A stretch of 39,026 bases of DNA from Treponema sp. (GTDB lineage Bacteria > Spirochaetota > Spirochaetia > Treponematales > Treponemataceae), in contig JAILON010000144.1 in assembly GCA_024690865.1 (NCBI GenBank), forward strand, positions 1 to 39,026. The letters are read 5' to 3'. The number at the start of each line of letters is the position of its first letter. The first letter of the stretch is position 1. Both the position numbers and the translations under genes were made by a program. The notes beneath the pieces are model-generated. The model was not told the DNA's origin. It saw only the letters and a list, made by a program, of their open reading frames with translations, and did no database searches. Positions 5,461 through 12,438 of the stretch are shown here, in pieces.

Positions 5461-6996
5461 ATGAAGCCCAAGGCCTTTTTCCTTAAATACCACATCTACT
5501 TCTACGGGCTCATCTGCCTGCTGGCGAACGCGCTGGCTGTCCTGTCCACGGACCTGACGGAATGCCCCGTGCCGGGGGGGGCGGAATTCTCGGGCTGGGC
5601 CACGTTCGCGGACTGGCTGGAATACCTTCGCGGCAACAGCCTGCTGGTCAACGTCCTCGGCCCCGTCTGCTATGCGGTCCCCGTCCTGCTCTGCGTCCTG
5701 TATGCGCTGAAAACGCGCGGGCTTCCCCAGGACGACAAACGCTGCGTGCAGGTCATGGTGAACATGCCGGGGGCCTTTGCCCTGCGCGGCATTTCCGGCT
5801 GGGTGTGCAACTTCGTCATGGAGATGTCCCTCATGCTCTATTTCAGGCGGGAGACGGGACTGGACGTGGCCTTCATCGCCGTGTACTCGAGCTTCTCCTA
5901 CGTCTTCCTCGCCACGCTGTCGTTCACGCTCATCTACTTCACGCTGGAAACGCTGAACCGGGGCCTCGTGCTGCCCCACATGTACCCGGAAGGAAAGATT
6001 TCCGCTACCGCGCGGATGAGCCTTTCTTCCATAAAGAGCCTCTTCCTCTTCTATTTCTGCTCGGCGGCCCTCTTCCCGTCCGTGTTTCTGGGGACACGGC
6101 TCTATCTTGCCAGCTTTTACGGGCTCAGCAGCAGGAGCGGCGGCAACTTCGTCTTTGCCGGAATCATCCTCTTCCTGGGCCTGAGCCTGACAATCCTCCT
6201 GATGAACTTTTTCCGCAAGCCCCTGAAGTGGCTCACGGCGGACGTGCGGGAAATCTCGGCGGGGAACTACGACAGCAGGGCAGTCATCTGCTCCAACGAC
6301 GAGATGGGCGTGCTGGGCGACGCGTTCAACGAGATGGCGGCCTCGCTCAAGGAAAAGGAGTTCATGCGGGACACCTTCGGCAAGGTGGTCACCCCCCAGG
6401 TGCGCGACTACCTTTTGCAGGGCAACGCGGAACTCGGCGGCAGGACGCTGGACGTGACGGTGATGTTCTGCGACATACGGGGCTTCACCAGCCTGTCCGA
6501 GACGATGCCGCCGCCCGAGCTCGTTTCCCTGCTGAACGAATACTTCACCGGCCTGGAGAAGTGCATCCGGGCGCACGGCGGGGTCATCAACAAGTACATC
6601 GGGGACGCGGTGATGGCCCTCTTCGGTGCGCCGGTCCCTTCGGAACGGCACGCCGAGGACGCGTTCGCGGCGGCGCAGGACATGCGGCGGGAGCTCGTCC
6701 TGATGAACCGGGGCTTTGCCTCGCGGGGCCTGCCCCAGCTGCGCTTCGGCATCGCGCTGCACTCCGGCCCGGTGCTCGCGGGGAACATCGGGGCCTCAAG
6801 CCGCATGGAATACACGGTCATCGGCGACACGGTGAACACGGCGAGCCGCATCGAGGGCCTGTGCAAGCAGTACGGGAAGGACCTGCTCGTTTCCGAAAGC
6901 ACGGAGCGGCTTTTGGGCGGGGGCCTTGAGTTCGTGGACGAGGCGGACATCCGGGGGCGCAAGGAGAAGGTGCGCCTGTACACGGACGGGCAGTAA
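5461..6996 (+). CDS. membrane class III adenylate cyclase with HAMP domain
   Basis: A 511-residue integral membrane cyclase making cAMP from ATP. Order: an N-terminal module of about six hydrophobic segments (residues 8-265), a HAMP linker (about 260-310, with KPLKWLTADVREISAGNYDS), a short signalling stretch (FGKVVTPQVRDYLLQG), then the catalytic domain (about 335-510). Metal-binding Asp residues are visible in VMFCDIRGFTSLSE and NKYIGDAVMALFG. The transition-state Asn and Arg are in GDTVNTASRIEG. The Lys of NKYIGD and the Thr of EYTVIGD favour adenine over guanine. The ATG at 5461 is preferred over a GTG at 5401 because the hydrophobic region begins directly after it; its ribosome-binding site is weak. 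No cAMP effector is in the window. Confidence 0.85.
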   Translation: MKPKAFFLKYHIYFYGLICLLANALAVLSTDLTECPVPGGAEFSGWATFADWLEYLRGNSLLVNVLGPVCYAVPVLLCVLYALKTRGLPQDDKRCVQVMVNMPGAFALRGISGWVCNFVMEMSLMLYFRRETGLDVAFIAVYSSFSYVFLATLSFTLIYFTLETLNRGLVLPHMYPEGKISATARMSLSSIKSLFLFYFCSAALFPSVFLGTRLYLASFYGLSSRSGGNFVFAGIILFLGLSLTILLMNFFRKPLKWLTADVREISAGNYDSRAVICSNDEMGVLGDAFNEMAASLKEKEFMRDTFGKVVTPQVRDYLLQGNAELGGRTLDVTVMFCDIRGFTSLSETMPPPELVSLLNEYFTGLEKCIRAHGGVINKYIGDAVMALFGAPVPSERHAEDAFAAAQDMRRELVLMNRGFASRGLPQLRFGIALHSGPVLAGNIGASSRMEYTVIGDTVNTASRIEGLCKQYGKDLLVSESTERLLGGGLEFVDEADIRGRKEKVRLYTDGQ

Positions 6997-7038
6997 TCCG
7001 CGGGTAGCTGTGGGCTGCCGGGCCTGCGGGCTGTTTGG

Positions 7039-7083
7039 TGCGACGCACAGTTGCAACGCACCGGTGCAACGCACACTTGCACC
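7039..7083. repeat. 13-bp tandem repeat, about 3.5 units
   Basis: Units start at 7039, 7052 and 7065 (TGCGACGCACAGT, TGCAACGCACCGG, TGCAACGCACACT) with a partial fourth, TGCACC. The junction holds the palindrome GCACCGGTGC. It lies between the cyclase and the ilvC promoter and could be a terminator remnant, an operator array or a small satellite. Confidence 0.65.
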
Positions 7084-7095
7084 TGCCGGGGTATA

Positions 7096-7124
7096 TTGCC
7101 TTAATCCCCAATATAGTATACAAT
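7096..7124 (+). promoter_or_regulatory. ilvC promoter candidate
   Basis: TTGCCT (7096-7101), a 17-bp spacer, then TACAAT (7119-7124). The ilvC ATG is about 42 nt downstream of the -10 box. No leader peptide or T-box-like structure fits in that short leader. Confidence 0.5.
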
Positions 7125-7165
7125 CACTTCAAACCCTTCAATAAAACTACAGAGGTATAGGAAAA

Positions 7166-8653
7166 ATGGGTCAGAACTATTTTAATGCTATTCCTTGGCG
7201 CGTGGCGCGCCAGGAGCTTGGTCACTGCCGCAAGATGGCGCGTGAGGAATTCAAGGACGGGACGAAGGCCCTGCAGGGCAAGAAGATCGTTATCGTCGGC
7301 TGCGGAGCGCAGGGCCTGAACCAGGGGCTGAACCTCCGCGACTCCGGCCTGGACGTGAGCTACTGCCTGCGCAAGGAGGCCATCGAGCAGAAGCGGCAGT
7401 CCTGGAAGAACGCCACGGAAAACGGTTTCAAGGTCGGCACCTACGAGGAGCTGCTCCCCATCGCCGACGTGGTGGGCAACCTGACCCCGGACAAGCAGCA
7501 TCACGAGGTCGTCGCCAACCTGATGAAGTATATGAAGAAGGGCGCGGCCCTCTGGTACAGCCACGGATTCAACATGATTGAGGAAGGCGAGCAGATCAGG
7601 GACGACATCACGGTGTTCATGATTGCTCCCAAGGGCCCCGGCACCGAGGTCCGCGCCGAGTACCTGCGCGGATTTGGCGTTCCCGAGCTCATCGCCGTCC
7701 ACCCCGACCACGACCCCGAGGGCAAGGGCTGGGCGCTCGTCAAGGCGATGGCATGCGCCCACCGTGGCGAAACCGCCGGCGTGCTTGAGTCATCCTTCGT
7801 CGCCGAGGTCAAGTCCGACCTGATGGGCGAGCAGACGATCCTCTGCGGCATGCTCCAGACGGGTACGATACTCTCCTATGACTTCATGACCAGCCACGGA
7901 ATTGACAAGAACTACGCCGTCAAGCTTTTGATGCACGGCTGGAACGTGATAAGCGAGGCCCTCAAGTGGGGTGGCATCACCCTGATGATGGACCGCCTGT
8001 CCAACCCCGCCAAGCTGCGCGCCAACGAACTGAGCAAGGAGCTCAAGGCCCTGCTTACCCCCCTCTACCAGAAGCACATGGACGACATCATCTCCGGAAA
8101 GTTCTCCGCCACGATGATGAAGGACTGGGCCGCGGGCGACCACGACCTCTTCACCTGGCGCGAGGAGTTTGCCAAGCATCCCTTCGAGCACGAGGACGAG
8201 TCCAAGGAAGCGATTGACGAGCAGGAGTACTTCGACAAGTGCATCCTCCTGGTCGCGATGGTCAAGGCCGGCTGCGAGCTTGCGTTTGAGACGATGGTTT
8301 CCGCCGGCATCATGCCCGAGAGCGCCTACTACGAGTCACTGCACGAGGTCCCGCTCATCGCCAACCTGATTGACCGCAAGAGGCTCTACGAGATGAACAA
8401 GGTCATCTCCGACACCGCCGAGTACGGCTGCTACCTCTTTGCCAACGCCGCCATTCCGCTCCTGCGCGACAAGTTCATGGGCAAGGTGACGCTGGAGGAC
8501 GTGGGCAAGGGCCTTTCCGTCAAAAGCAACTCCGTGCCCAACACGGTGCTGGTCAAGGTGAACGACGAAATCCGCAACCACCCGATTGAGGAAGTGGGCA
8601 AGAGGCTCCGCGCCTACATGACGTCGATGAAGCCGATTGACGCGACGAAATAA
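7166..8653 (+). CDS. ilvC: ketol-acid reductoisomerase, class II (long form)
   Basis: A 495-residue cytoplasmic enzyme of valine and isoleucine synthesis. It isomerises and reduces 2-acetolactate or 2-aceto-2-hydroxybutyrate with NADPH and Mg2+. The Rossmann motif is [14 protein letters not shown] (about residues 37-50), followed by [14 protein letters not shown], the NADPH-phosphate loop. [10 protein letters not shown] and the acidic helices of two knotted domains follow. At 495 residues it is the duplicated long (E. coli-type) form, not the 330-residue short form. AGGA just upstream supports the ATG at 7166. No other ilv or leu genes are next to it; the following gene, after 20 nt, is a CsoR-type regulator, which may be co-transcribed. 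Confidence 0.95.
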   Translation: MGQNYFNAIPWRVARQELGHCRKMAREEFKDGTKALQGKKIVIVGCGAQGLNQGLNLRDSGLDVSYCLRKEAIEQKRQSWKNATENGFKVGTYEELLPIADVVGNLTPDKQHHEVVANLMKYMKKGAALWYSHGFNMIEEGEQIRDDITVFMIAPKGPGTEVRAEYLRGFGVPELIAVHPDHDPEGKGWALVKAMACAHRGETAGVLESSFVAEVKSDLMGEQTILCGMLQTGTILSYDFMTSHGIDKNYAVKLLMHGWNVISEALKWGGITLMMDRLSNPAKLRANELSKELKALLTPLYQKHMDDIISGKFSATMMKDWAAGDHDLFTWREEFAKHPFEHEDESKEAIDEQEYFDKCILLVAMVKAGCELAFETMVSAGIMPESAYYESLHEVPLIANLIDRKRLYEMNKVISDTAEYGCYLFANAAIPLLRDKFMGKVTLEDVGKGLSVKSNSVPNTVLVKVNDEIRNHPIEEVGKRLRAYMTSMKPIDATK

Positions 8654-8673
8654 CAGGAAGGAAGGTAACGAAT

Positions 8674-9099
8674 ATGGCAAGACCGAAGAAGAACGCCGCG
8701 GCTGAGGCCCCGGCAAAGGCCACGAGGGGCAGGAAGGCTGCCGCCGAAAAGCCCGCGAAGGCAACGAGGTCCAGGGCTTCCGGCAGCGACGAGAAGGTGT
8801 ACAAGTGCCTGTCCAAGCGTTCGACAAAGCGCGACGCGGAGGCAAAGCGGGCCCTTACGTCACGGCTGAACCGTGCGGCAGGGCAGATCAACGGGCTCCA
8901 GGGCCTGCTTGAGAATGACGCCTACTGCACGGATATCCTGGTGCAGGTTGCCGCGGTCCAGTCCGCGCTCAAGGCCTTTTCCCGCGAAATCATCGTGAAC
9001 CATTTGGAGACCGTGGTTTCCGTGGACTTGAAGAAGGGCAACACCGAGTCCATGAACGAGTTTGTCAAAGTTCTGCAGAAGCAGTTCATGAACGGCTAG
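8674..9099 (+). CDS. csoR: CsoR/RcnR-family metal-sensing repressor with H1-like tail
   Basis: A 141-residue protein. Residues about 60-141 form the all-helical CsoR/RcnR domain: TSRLNRAAGQINGLQGLL, then YCTDILVQVAAVQSALKAF and NHLETVV. Copper CsoR uses Cys-His-Cys. Here the first Cys (YCTD) and the His (NHL) are present but the residue four after the His is Val, so the third ligand is missing and the metal may differ. Residues 1-45 are a Lys/Ala/Arg tail with two KATR repeats (KATRGRKAAAEKPAKATRS), resembling histone-H1 or HU-like tails and unusual for this roughly 90-residue family. It lies ahead of the copA gene on the same strand, which supports a copper role. GGAAGG precedes the ATG. Confidence 0.85.
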   Translation: MARPKKNAAAEAPAKATRGRKAAAEKPAKATRSRASGSDEKVYKCLSKRSTKRDAEAKRALTSRLNRAAGQINGLQGLLENDAYCTDILVQVAAVQSALKAFSREIIVNHLETVVSVDLKKGNTESMNEFVKVLQKQFMNG

Positions 9100-9110
9100 C
9101 TTCCTAATGT

Positions 9111-9142
9111 AAGGGGGAGGAGGACTGTGCCTCCGCCCCCTT
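9111..9142 (+). terminator. hairpin after csoR, possible terminator
   Basis: AAGGGGG-A-GGAGG pairs with CCTCC-G-CCCCCTT around ACTGTG. The stem is strong but is followed by TCCCCTG and not a U-run, so Rho-independent termination is uncertain. Confidence 0.4.
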
Positions 9143-9281
9143 CCCCTGCCTGATGTAAAAAGCCAGTCCGCCTGGCGTATAGAATCTTTCCTGTGAAATT
9201 CCATATTGCGACGTGCGTAGCTGAGCCTGCGCCAATCCTCCTCCCAATGCAAGCCAGCTCCATTCCCACTGTGTGACCTCA

Positions 9282-9564
9282 CTCTGGCACTGTGCGCCAG
9301 CTGCTCTGGCACTGTGTGACGCTCGCTCTGGCACTGTGTGACGCTCGCTCTGGCACTGTGCGCCAGCTGCTCTGGCACTGTGCGTCGGCTGCTCTGGCAA
9401 CGTGTGCCAGCCGCTCTGGCAACGTAGCACGGCCGCTTGGCAACGTAGCATGGCCGCTTGGCAACGTAGCATGGCCGCTTGGCACTGTGCGCCGGCTGCT
9501 TTGGCAATGTAGCACGGCTGCTCTGGCAACGTGCGCCAGCCGCTTTGGCAATGTAGTACGGCCG
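9282..9564. repeat. 22-bp minisatellite between csoR and copA, 13 units
   Basis: Thirteen consecutive units of 21-22 bp, each beginning CTCTGGCA, CTTGGCA or CTTTGGCA, then (A/C)(C/T)GT, and ending near GCCAGCTG, GCCGGCTG or CACGGCCG. A degenerate unit precedes the array (from about 9261). Each unit has a small internal inverted repeat (TGGC ... GCCA). Units 7-9 and 2-3 are near-identical neighbours, as expected of slippage. All six frames stay open because 22 is not a multiple of 3 and no unit contains a stop; I do not call it coding. The rest of the 9100-9727 gap shows only the csoR hairpin and the copA promoter. Confidence 0.85.
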
Positions 9565-9670
9565 CCTGCGCACTGTGCCCTTGCCTTCGGCCGGCAGGAC
9601 GCTGGGCCTGCTCCAGACCGAGTGTTTATGGACTGTGACGGGGTCTGTCTGCCGATGCCGGACGGGCCGG

Positions 9671-9699
9671 TTGAAAAAAGCGTTCCTTTATGTTACTAT
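9671..9699 (+). promoter_or_regulatory. copA promoter
   Basis: TTGAAA (9671-9676), 17 bp, TACTAT (9694-9699), followed by AGGAGG at 9715 and the ATG at 9728. No perfect CsoR operator is obvious, although the minisatellite directly upstream offers many short inverted repeats. Confidence 0.6.
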
Positions 9700-9727
9700 A
9701 GGCTAATTGCAGACAGGAGGTTTGGGT

Positions 9728-12328
9728 ATGGAACGTTACGCCGTCACGGGAATGAGCTGCGCGGCCTGCCAGGCGCGGGTGGAGAAGGCCGTCTCCAAGC
9801 TTGAAGGCGTGACCGCTTGTTCCGTCAGCCTGCTCACCAATTCGATGGGGGTGGAGGGCGACGTTCCTCCGTCCAAAGTGATTGCCGCCGTCAAGAAGGC
9901 CGGCTACGGGGCGCGGAAGATTCCGGGGCCGCCGGGCCAGTCCACCGGGGACGGAACAGAACCCCAGTCCCTGCCGGACGGCGACGGCCTCCTTGCCGAC
10001 AGGACGTCCGCCCCGCTTGTGCGGCGGCTTGTCTTTTCCATCGTGTTCCTACTTGTCCTCATGTACGTCAGCATGGGCCATTCCATGTTCGGCTGGCCGC
10101 TCCCGCCCTTCTTCGTGGAAAACCATGTTGCCGTCGCCCTCCTTGAGATGCTCCTCGCCGCCGTCGTCATGATTATAAACGGACGTTTCTTCACGTCGGG
10201 CTTTATGGCCCTCCTGCACGGCGGCCCCAACATGGACACGCTGGTTGCGCTCGGTTCGGGCGTGAGCTTCGCATACAGTACGGCGGTCCTCTTCCTCATG
10301 ACCGGCAGCGTGCTGGACGGCCCTGAGCGGCTTCCCAGGCAGATGCATTCCCTCTACTTTGAAAGCGCGGCGATGATCGTTGCCCTCATCACGTTGGGCA
10401 AGCTCCTGGAATCGCTGAGCAAGGGGCGAACGACCGACGCGCTCAAGGCCCTGATGCGCCTGTCGCCAAAGATGGCGGTGTTGGTCAGGGACGGGGAGGA
10501 AGTGGAGGTTCCCGTTTCTCACGTCGCGGTCGGGGATGTGTTCGTCGTGCGGCCTGGATCCAACATACCTGTGGACGGCATGGTTCTGGAAGGAAATTCC
10601 GCCGTGGACGAGTCGGCCTTGACCGGGGAGAGCGTTCCCGTGGACAAGGAGCCGGGAAGCGCGGTGAGCGCGGCGACCGTGAACAGGAGCGGCTTCCTCA
10701 AGTGCCGCGCCACCCGCGTCGGCAACGACACCACCCTCTCGCAGATCATCGCCCTCGTCAGCGAGGCCGCCGCAACCAAGGCTCCGATTGCGAAAATCGC
10801 GGACAGGGTGAGCGGCGTGTTCGTTCCCGCCGTAATCGCCGTCGCCGCCGTCACGTTCGCCGTCTGGATGTTTTCCGGGGCGGAGGCTTCCTTTGCCTTG
10901 GGGCGGGCAATTTCGGTCCTCGTCGTTTCCTGCCCCTGCGCCCTGGGGCTGGCCACGCCCGTCGCCATCATGGTTGCGGGCGGCGTGGGCGCGAAGAACG
11001 GCATCCTGTTCAAGAGTTCCGCCGCGCTGGAGGAGGCCGCCCGGATACGGACCGTGGCCTTGGACAAGACGGGTACGATTACGAGCGGAATTCCCCGGCT
11101 GACGGACATAGTTCCGGCTGACGGCGTTTCCGAGGAAGAGCTTTTGCAGGCCGCCCTTGACCTTGAATCCAAGAGCGAGCACCCGCTGGCCAGGGCCGTG
11201 CTGGACTTCTGCGGGGGCAGGGGAATGCGGGCCGGGGAAACGACGGACTTCGCCGCACTGGGCGGGAAGGGGCTTCGCGCACGTGCCTCGGACGGCGGGG
11301 AACTCCTGGGGGGAAGCCTTGCCTTTGTTTCGGAGCGGGTCGGCCTTCCTGCGGGTCTGCGGGAGCGGGCGGACGCATTGGGCGGCCGGGGCAGGACGCC
11401 CCTGCTCTTTGCCCGGGGGGAACGGCTCCTGGGAATCCTGGCCGTCGCCGATACGGTGCGCCCCGACAGCGCGGATGCGGTGCGGGAAATGAAGGCGCTG
11501 GGCCTGCGCGTCGTCATGCTGACCGGCGACAACGAGCTGACTGCCCGTGCCATAGGGAAGGAGGCCGGTGTGGACGAAATCGTGGCCGGGGTCCTTCCCG
11601 CCGGCAAGGAGGAGGCCGTGAGGAGCCTGCAGCGGACGGGAAAGGTCGCGATGGTGGGGGACGGGATAAACGACGCGCCCGCCTTGACCCGGGCCGACCT
11701 GGGAATGGCGATAGGGGCGGGGACGGACGTGGCCGTCAGTTCCGCCGACGTCGTGCTCATGGGCGGATCGCTGGTGGACGTGGTTGCGGCAATCCGCCTG
11801 GGGCGTGCGACGCTCGCGAACATCCGCGAGAACCTCTTCTGGGCCTTCATCTACAACGTCATCCTCATACCCATAGCTGCCGGAGTATGGTATAGGACGT
11901 TCGGCCTGAAGATGAACCCGATGTTCGGGGCGGCGGCGATGAGCCTGTCCAGCTTCACGGTGTGCATGAATGCCCTCCGCCTGAACCTGGTTGACATACG
12001 GGCGGATGCCGGCAGATGCCGGCATAGCGGCCGTGACAGGAACGCGGAATCGGCGTATAATAGAAAGCCGCCCGTCAGGGGCAAGGAGAAGAAGATGTTT
12101 GGATTTGGAAAGGAAAAGGAAGTGTCGGAGCGGACGCTCAAGGTCGAGGGCCTCATGTGCTGCAACTGTGAGAAGCACGTCAAGGAGGCGCTGGAGAAGG
12201 TCGGCGGGATTGTGGAGGCGACGGCCAGCCACGAGAAGGGCGAGGTCGTCATCCGATGCAACAAGCCCGTTTCTGATGACAAGCTGCGGGACGCAATCGA
12301 AGGCGCGGGCTACAAGATGATCGGGTAG
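9728..12328 (+). CDS. copA: copper-translocating P1B-type ATPase fused to CopZ-like domain
   Basis: An 866-residue inner-membrane Cu(I) export pump. An N-terminal HMA domain has GMSCAAC at residues 8-14. Eight membrane segments follow, with the ion-binding CPC at 402-404. The phosphorylation site DKTGT starts at 446, SEHPLA is the HP motif, and GDGINDAPAL (about 644) is the hinge. The usual CopA end (MNALRLN) is near residue 756. The frame continues through a polar linker of about 40 residues into a second metal-binding domain with MCCNC at 810-814, a CopZ-like chaperone. That linker DNA contains a promoter, a ribosome-binding site and an ATG (see 12095), so the fusion looks like loss of a stop between copA and copZ. 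AGGAGG 7 nt before 9728 fixes the start. Confidence 0.93.
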   Translation: MERYAVTGMSCAACQARVEKAVSKLEGVTACSVSLLTNSMGVEGDVPPSKVIAAVKKAGYGARKIPGPPGQSTGDGTEPQSLPDGDGLLADRTSAPLVRRLVFSIVFLLVLMYVSMGHSMFGWPLPPFFVENHVAVALLEMLLAAVVMIINGRFFTSGFMALLHGGPNMDTLVALGSGVSFAYSTAVLFLMTGSVLDGPERLPRQMHSLYFESAAMIVALITLGKLLESLSKGRTTDALKALMRLSPKMAVLVRDGEEVEVPVSHVAVGDVFVVRPGSNIPVDGMVLEGNSAVDESALTGESVPVDKEPGSAVSAATVNRSGFLKCRATRVGNDTTLSQIIALVSEAAATKAPIAKIADRVSGVFVPAVIAVAAVTFAVWMFSGAEASFALGRAISVLVVSCPCALGLATPVAIMVAGGVGAKNGILFKSSAALEEAARIRTVALDKTGTITSGIPRLTDIVPADGVSEEELLQAALDLESKSEHPLARAVLDFCGGRGMRAGETTDFAALGGKGLRARASDGGELLGGSLAFVSERVGLPAGLRERADALGGRGRTPLLFARGERLLGILAVADTVRPDSADAVREMKALGLRVVMLTGDNELTARAIGKEAGVDEIVAGVLPAGKEEAVRSLQRTGKVAMVGDGINDAPALTRADLGMAIGAGTDVAVSSADVVLMGGSLVDVVAAIRLGRATLANIRENLFWAFIYNVILIPIAAGVWYRTFGLKMNPMFGAAAMSLSSFTVCMNALRLNLVDIRADAGRCRHSGRDRNAESAYNRKPPVRGKEKKMFGFGKEKEVSERTLKVEGLMCCNCEKHVKEALEKVGGIVEATASHEKGEVVIRCNKPVSDDKLRDAIEGAGYKMIG
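12006..12025. promoter_or_regulatory. palindrome in the copA-copZ linker, possible operator
   Basis: ATGCCGGCA-GA-TGCCGGCAT is a perfect 9-bp inverted repeat, 8 bp upstream of the internal -35 box. Its G+C-rich symmetry and placement suit a CsoR-type operator; it could also be the stem of an old terminator. It is inside the coding frame of the fusion. Confidence 0.4.
12033..12061 (+). promoter_or_regulatory. internal promoter ahead of CopZ-like domain
   Basis: GTGACA (12033-12038), exactly 17 bp, TATAAT (12056-12061). It is followed by AAGGAG at 12083-12088 and an in-frame ATG at 12095, a complete gene-start arrangement inside the long open frame. Confidence 0.6.
12095..12328 (+). CDS. copZ: internal start for a free CopZ-like copper chaperone
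   Basis: In the same frame as the ATPase, an ATG 6 nt after AAGGAG would give a 77-residue protein starting MFGFGKEKEVSERTLKVEG. It is a single HMA domain with the copper-binding CCNC motif and the KHVKEALEKVGGI helix. Free CopZ shuttles Cu(I) to CopA. The separate promoter at 12033 and the ribosome-binding site make independent expression likely, in addition to the fused form. This is a nested product, not an extra frame. Confidence 0.6.
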   Translation: MFGFGKEKEVSERTLKVEGLMCCNCEKHVKEALEKVGGIVEATASHEKGEVVIRCNKPVSDDKLRDAIEGAGYKMIG

Positions 12329-12344
12329 GTCCGTGCCGACAAGT

Positions 12345-12370
12345 CGGGCCGTGCAGCAGTGCACGGCCCG
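12345..12370. terminator. hairpin between copA and amt
   Basis: CGGGCCGTGCA - GCAG - TGCACGGCCCG is a perfect 11-bp stem 17 nt after the copA stop. The tail (TCACATTTCT) is only moderately T-rich. A second stem (GGAGGC ... GCCGCCTCC) at about 12393-12415 follows, with T-rich sequence on the minus strand near the amt end, so the pair may serve both convergent genes. Confidence 0.55.
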
Positions 12371-12438
12371 TCACATTTCTACGGAGGGAAGGGGAGGCAG
12401 CCGGTGCCGCCTCCGGACACCTGCCGCCCGTTTTTGTT

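Noticed and set aside
9104-9573. Overlapping long open frames across the csoR-copA gap on both strands, giving Cys/Ala/Arg repeat proteins
   Set aside because: They are made by the 22-bp satellite, which lacks stops in all frames; no ribosome-binding site or consistent codon use supports any of them.
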